Positions 59,931 to 64,000 of a DNA stretch of 64,000 bases are shown here, piece after piece. Source of the stretch: Peptoniphilus pacaensis (GTDB taxonomy: Bacteria; Bacillota; Clostridia; Tissierellales; Peptoniphilaceae); NCBI RefSeq assembly GCF_900088125.1, contig NZ_FLQT01000003.1:369070-433069 (forward strand), read 5' to 3'. Made by a program: the position numbers and the translations under genes. The number at the start of each line of letters is the position of its first letter. The first letter of the stretch is position 1. Under the pieces are notes generated by a model. It made no database searches. It was given only the letters and a program-made list of their open reading frames with translations, and had not been told where the DNA came from.

Positions 59931-62375
59931 TTATATTGTTCGAATTAAATCTATCGTTGGTCTGTCTAAAATTCTCTTTAAAGAAAAATTATAGATTAGT
60001 AAGTTGATTGCGTATACCACAATAGAAAATCCAAGAAACAATTTATAGTCATAATATCTTATTAATAAATTAAGACTTAAATTAGGAGCTATACGAGATA
60101 TTACAAACATGACTACTAATGTGGTTATTCCGGCAACAATAAATGATTTTATTTGCTCTTCTATAAACTCTTTTCGATAAATATTCTTTAACTCTTCTAC
60201 GTCCATACCGCATGAATAAAGGCTGCCAATTTCCTTCTTTCTACTCATGAGACTTAAATTAATGGATGAATAACCATTTGTCACATTAAGAATAAAAATA
60301 ATGAAAGCCATCGCAAATGCGACTTTCTTTAAAGATTCTAGATCACTTTTTCGATTCATTTCAATATCTGCTTTTGTGTTTATATCGTACTTTTCATTTG
60401 GCATTATCGATTCTCTTATCTTATTATCCAAATAATCCTTTACATTTCTCATATCCGAGTCTTTTACATTCATATTTAATACATACGGAGCATTAATAAA
60501 TTCTTCATCTTTTGACTCATCCATAAGTTGGAAGAAGGTATCGAAATCTGTGTAGATTTTTACATAAAATGGTAAAGTTATTGAATCATAGTTTCCTAAA
60601 TCATCTATAGTTTTAGAAATTTTTATACTTTTTCGAAAATTTTCCCCTATCTGTAAGTTTATATCTTTCGGATTATTAAAATATGGTATTTTATTTGCTT
60701 TAGCTACTGGAGTGTTTGGGTCTTCTTGTACCATATTATAAAGAATAAAATCACCCTTACTTGCTCCCAATTTACTAAAGTCTTCATCTTCTAAAGCTAT
60801 AAGCATCCCATTCAACTGGCTTGAATGACTCTTTTTCAAATCATACTCTAACTTTTGATCCAAAGACTTACTAATAGATTCTTTGGACAAATCTAAATCA
60901 TTATCTACCTGAATATAACTTTCTTTTGAAACATAGGACTTATTATTTGGAATTTCTCGCTGAATTTCTTTAAAGACTTTAGGAACTTTCTTATTTTCAC
61001 TATAATAACTAGCTATTACATTGTAGCCTGCATCATAGTAAGAAAAATCTCTGTTATATTTAGTTACTGCCACAATAATAACTAAAACAGAAATTATAAT
61101 GACACCGATAGCAGAAACATAACGCTGTGATTTAATACTATCAAGGTTATTTGATTTTAATTCTTTCCATAAATTCCTAGATCTTTTTTTCTTAAAGCTA
61201 TCAAAGTCTAAATTTCCCTTTATACCTTCAATAATAGATATTTTTGAAACTTTCTTTGCTGGTTGAATAATAGAAAATACTACTACTAAAAGAGCTACTG
61301 TAACAATCGCTAGGCTAAGTAAAGGACTGAAATAACTAGATACCAAGTTTTCGACCCCTTGATCAATCTCAAGATGCCTAAACAATTTTAAGATAAGACA
61401 GTATCCAAAGATATGACCAATTAATATAGGTAGAACAGATAGGAAAATACCTTCTTTTAATAGTAACAAGTATATCTGAAAATCCGTAGTGCCTATAGAC
61501 TTATATACAGAAAGTTCCTTGATTTTCCTAAAAGCCCACACCTTGAATATATTTTTTACAAAAAATACAAATAGTAATATAGCCCCTATTACAGAAAGAA
61601 TGGTTCCTAATTCAGTTAAAATATTATGGGGAAAGTCATACTCAACACCGTAGTAATCTATTAAATTAGAATTGAAAGTTAAGGGAACATCTCCACCTAA
61701 TTTTTTATTGATTTCATTTTGTAGATTTACTTTGTTATCATAAGCCTTTTCAAACGAATTAAACTTTAATACTACTTTGCCTGAATCATCTTCATTTTTC
61801 AGTGCTAAAGCATAATTAACTCTACTGTATTTATTATAGACATCTTCATAAATTCCAACTACCTCAAAGTCTTTACTAAAACTAAGATTATAAAACTCCT
61901 TATCAGTAAAAGTACTTATGGCATCTATCTCTTTACCCTCTATTAGTCTATGCCCAAAATCAAGCTGTATTTTATCTCCTAATTTTAGCTTATTTTTTTC
62001 GACTAGACTTTTAGATAAAACTATTTCTCCATCATTTCTAGCAAATCGTCCTTCAAGTAAATCTGAATGCTCTCTCATTTTATTTATATCATTATCTTGA
62101 TAATTTACGGCAATCAAATCATTCTTGTACTTTGCCGATTCAGGGTTTATGGACATTTCACCTACAAATTCTATATTATTAATATCTTTTATTTTTTCAA
62201 TATCATTACTTGTTAAGTTCCCTTCAAGTTCTGCATCATAAAAATTTACGGTCATGAAACTTTCATTATTATATTTAACAATTGTATAACCATAATAAAA
62301 AACCACAGTAAAAAACAAACTTACAATAAATAAGGAGATAAAAATAGGAAAATTCTTCTTATTCATTTCTTTCAT
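59931..62375 (-). CDS. FtsX-type ABC transporter permease
   Basis: 814 residues. One N-terminal helix, then a large extracellular domain (about residues 35-260), three helices, and near the middle another helix, a second extracellular domain and three C-terminal helices: two FtsX modules. VKSIGTTD-like and SLYSCGMDVEELKNIYRKEF coupling segments match permeases of the MacB/Bce/LolCDE superfamily. It pairs with the upstream ATPase, whose gene it overlaps by 17 bp. Likely roles are peptide antibiotic resistance or lipoprotein/lipid handling. Confidence 0.85.
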   Translation of the reverse strand: MKEMNKKNFPIFISLFIVSLFFTVVFYYGYTIVKYNNESFMTVNFYDAELEGNLTSNDIEKIKDINNIEFVGEMSINPESAKYKNDLIAVNYQDNDINKMREHSDLLEGRFARNDGEIVLSKSLVEKNKLKLGDKIQLDFGHRLIEGKEIDAISTFTDKEFYNLSFSKDFEVVGIYEDVYNKYSRVNYALALKNEDDSGKVVLKFNSFEKAYDNKVNLQNEINKKLGGDVPLTFNSNLIDYYGVEYDFPHNILTELGTILSVIGAILLFVFFVKNIFKVWAFRKIKELSVYKSIGTTDFQIYLLLLKEGIFLSVLPILIGHIFGYCLILKLFRHLEIDQGVENLVSSYFSPLLSLAIVTVALLVVVFSIIQPAKKVSKISIIEGIKGNLDFDSFKKKRSRNLWKELKSNNLDSIKSQRYVSAIGVIIISVLVIIVAVTKYNRDFSYYDAGYNVIASYYSENKKVPKVFKEIQREIPNNKSYVSKESYIQVDNDLDLSKESISKSLDQKLEYDLKKSHSSQLNGMLIALEDEDFSKLGASKGDFILYNMVQEDPNTPVAKANKIPYFNNPKDINLQIGENFRKSIKISKTIDDLGNYDSITLPFYVKIYTDFDTFFQLMDESKDEEFINAPYVLNMNVKDSDMRNVKDYLDNKIRESIMPNEKYDINTKADIEMNRKSDLESLKKVAFAMAFIIFILNVTNGYSSINLSLMSRKKEIGSLYSCGMDVEELKNIYRKEFIEEQIKSFIVAGITTLVVMFVISRIAPNLSLNLLIRYYDYKLFLGFSIVVYAINLLIYNFSLKRILDRPTIDLIRTI

Positions 62376-63039
62376 CTCCTACAATTTTTCCATCGACTAT
62401 TGTAATAATACGATTTGTTTGTAAGGCTATTTCTTCATCATGGGTGATTAGGATAATCGTCTGTTTTAAGGTTCTATTGAAATATTTAAAGATTTCTATA
62501 ATTTCCTTAGAATTTTTTCTGTCTAAATTACCTGTTGGTTCATCTGCTAGTATGATAGATGGATTGTAGATAAGACTTCTGGCTATGGCAACTCTTTGTT
62601 GCTGGCCTCCTGAAAGTTCACTTGGAAAAGAGTCAAGTTTACTTTCTATACCAAGTTTTTTTACTATATCTGAAAATTCATCTTTATTTATTTTTCTCTT
62701 ATCAAGCTTTAGGGGCAACTCAATGTTATGCCTAACTGTTAAGTTGGGGATTAAATTATAAAATTGATAAATTAATCCAACTTTTCTTCTTCTAAAGTAT
62801 GCCAATTCTTTTGTAGAATACTTTGAGATGTCGTTACCATCTATATAAACCTTACCATCATCTGGGCTATCTACTCCTCCTATGATATGTAGGAGGGTTG
62901 ATTTACCAGATCCACTTGGTCCAACAATAGCAACAAATTCACCTCTTTCAATTTCAAGGTTAACACCGTCTAAGGCAATGACCTTAGAATTACCCTCGCC
63001 ATATTCTTTTCTTAGGTTTTCTACTTTTAATATTTCCAT
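62359..63039 (-). CDS. ABC transporter ATP-binding protein (LolD/BceA-like)
   Basis: 226 residues. Walker A GPSGSGKST (39-47), signature LSGGQQQRVAIARSL and Walker B IILADEPTGNLD, the form typical of MacB/BceA ATPases. Follows the histidine kinase by 52 bp. Confidence 0.92.
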   Translation of the reverse strand: MEILKVENLRKEYGEGNSKVIALDGVNLEIERGEFVAIVGPSGSGKSTLLHIIGGVDSPDDGKVYIDGNDISKYSTKELAYFRRRKVGLIYQFYNLIPNLTVRHNIELPLKLDKRKINKDEFSDIVKKLGIESKLDSFPSELSGGQQQRVAIARSLIYNPSIILADEPTGNLDRKNSKEIIEIFKYFNRTLKQTIILITHDEEIALQTNRIITIVDGKIVGDERNE

Positions 63040-63091
63040 ACTTGCCTCCTTTTTCTTGTGTCAAGGTAAGCATATGAAAGTAAAGTGACTT

Positions 63092-63952
63092 TTAGGTGAC
63101 ATTGTAAAATTTAATTTCAAATCTTGCTCCACCATCAATATTTGAAACAGAGATTTCCCCGTTGTTTTTTTCGACAATTGTCTTTGCCATAGCAAGTCCT
63201 ATGCCAAAACCATTTGAGTCAGGCGTTTTATAAAAGCGTTTAAAGATTTTTTTGATATTATCTTTTGCAATTCCTCCGCCATTGTCTTCAATGATTAAGC
63301 TTGTATAGAGGGGATTTTTGTATGATGAAACCACGATTTTATCACAAGACGGTCTATTATCAGCATTCTTTATAATATTAATGAGAGCTTCTGCTAGCCA
63401 ATAAAAATCACCATAAATACTATTTTTCTTTAAACTTTCTGCTACTTCTACATTAGCAGATCTCCTTAAATCTAAACTATCTAAAGCATAAGCCACTAAT
63501 TCATCTAAACGAATTTCTTCTTTTTTCATAAGATCTTTGTTGGCATCAAGGCTTGATAGTTTGAGCAAAATATCTGATAGAGAGTTTAATCTGATAGTTT
63601 GCCTTTTTAAAATCTCTATCTCTTCATTATCCGGATAGTTTATCTCCAAATTTTCTATGGAAAAAAGCATAGATGTAATAGGAGTTTTGATTTGATGGGC
63701 GATGTCTTCTAGGTATTCAATTTGTTTTTCGCTATTTTTAGTACTTGTCTCTTTTGCTTCGACTATTTCTATAAAAAGCTTGTAAAATTTATCTTCCAAA
63801 ATTGAAAAATCATCTTGCTTCATAGGGATTTTGTAATTTTGATTTTTCATATTTTCTATCAGATCTATAAGTTCATTTATTCTATTTTTCTTTCTTTTTT
63901 CTAAAAAATAATACAGAAGTAAAAGACTTATTATCCAAAATACATATATCAT
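63092..63952 (-). CDS. Sensor histidine kinase with a minimal input region
   Basis: 286 residues. One short membrane helix at residues 1-18 followed by a charged linker. The H-box is EDIAHQIKTPITS, near residue 85. The ATPase domain has NIIKNAD, DNGGGI and GFGIGLAMAKTIV. With almost no extracellular part it probably senses the state of the linked ABC transporter, as in BceS-type systems (inference). Its ATG directly abuts the response regulator stop. Confidence 0.88.
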   Translation of the reverse strand: MIYVFWIISLLLLYYFLEKRKKNRINELIDLIENMKNQNYKIPMKQDDFSILEDKFYKLFIEIVEAKETSTKNSEKQIEYLEDIAHQIKTPITSMLFSIENLEINYPDNEEIEILKRQTIRLNSLSDILLKLSSLDANKDLMKKEEIRLDELVAYALDSLDLRRSANVEVAESLKKNSIYGDFYWLAEALINIIKNADNRPSCDKIVVSSYKNPLYTSLIIEDNGGGIAKDNIKKIFKRFYKTPDSNGFGIGLAMAKTIVEKNNGEISVSNIDGGARFEIKFYNVT

Positions 63953-64000
63953 TTAATCCATCCTATATCCAATTCCTCTAACAGTAGAAATTACTTCCTT
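63953..64000 (-). CDS. OmpR/PhoB-type response regulator, C-terminal end only
   Basis: The last 15 codons (ending STVRGIGYRMD, TAA) match the C-terminal wing of OmpR-type regulators. The rest lies beyond the window. It is the partner of the histidine kinase. Confidence 0.85.
   Translation of the reverse strand, partial: KEVISTVRGIGYRMD

Overview
The window reads as a Gram-positive anaerobic Firmicute of the Peptoniphilaceae (Tissierellia) type. Support comes from the conserved block murB-rapZ-yvcK-whiA-HPr-dnaE-pfkA-pyk, a Met-type T-box, lysine and tetrahydrofolate riboswitches, and an SLH-anchored surface protein. The core half is visibly GC-rich, which would fit Aedoeadaptatus or Peptoniphilus ivorii-like genomes better than typical low-GC Peptoniphilus. 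The genus is an inference.

Layout of the core half (1 to about 34 kb). A truncated RluA-type pseudouridine synthase faces nadK. Then come a glycosyltransferase, a membrane J-protein and a small zincin. Next are an NhaC-family transporter under a lysine riboswitch (LysW type), a ZIP metal transporter, and the folate ECF S component FolT under a THF riboswitch. The long minus-strand operon murB to pyk covers cell wall, carbon-flux control, HPr, replication and lower glycolysis. A Met T-box opens the plus-strand metNIQ operon, which has two MetQ lipoproteins. It is followed by a TIM-barrel protein, an AI-2E family permease and a zinc-ribbon/SH3 protein, then by serC-serA-DUF1015 on the minus strand, a 1393-residue SLH surface protein and a Fic protein.

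The accessory half (about 34 to 64 kb) is AT-rich and mosaic. Two homologous repeats of about 130 bp (34.20 kb and 39.01 kb) look on the minus strand like a tmRNA 3' end followed by its terminator. They bracket a small catabolic module: an ornithine-cyclodeaminase-like protein, a 4-OT-type tautomerase and a divergent IlvD/Edd protein, with a divergent LysR regulator. Two more Fic genes follow, one lacking the motif histidine. A TetR-controlled locus (49.9 to 41.4 kb) combines an MptD-type ECF S component, EcfT, a fused double EcfA, two exporter-fold ABC proteins, an ATPase remnant and a MATE pump. Then come two tandem mobilization modules (MobC plus relaxase), each preceded by a related 31-nt oriT-like motif. 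The first relaxase is truncated and joined to the tail of a DNA methyltransferase gene.

From 54 kb on there are IS fragments, an AraC/GyrI-like regulator, a frameshifted small gene, an NTF2-like protein, acetyltransferases (one with a premature TGA), an AlkD-like HEAT protein, and two copies of an unrecognised repeat of about 150 bp. The window ends in a FtsX-type ABC transporter with its two-component system. No tRNA, rRNA, CRISPR array, integrase or type IV secretion gene was found. The mobilization modules would therefore need helper functions from elsewhere.
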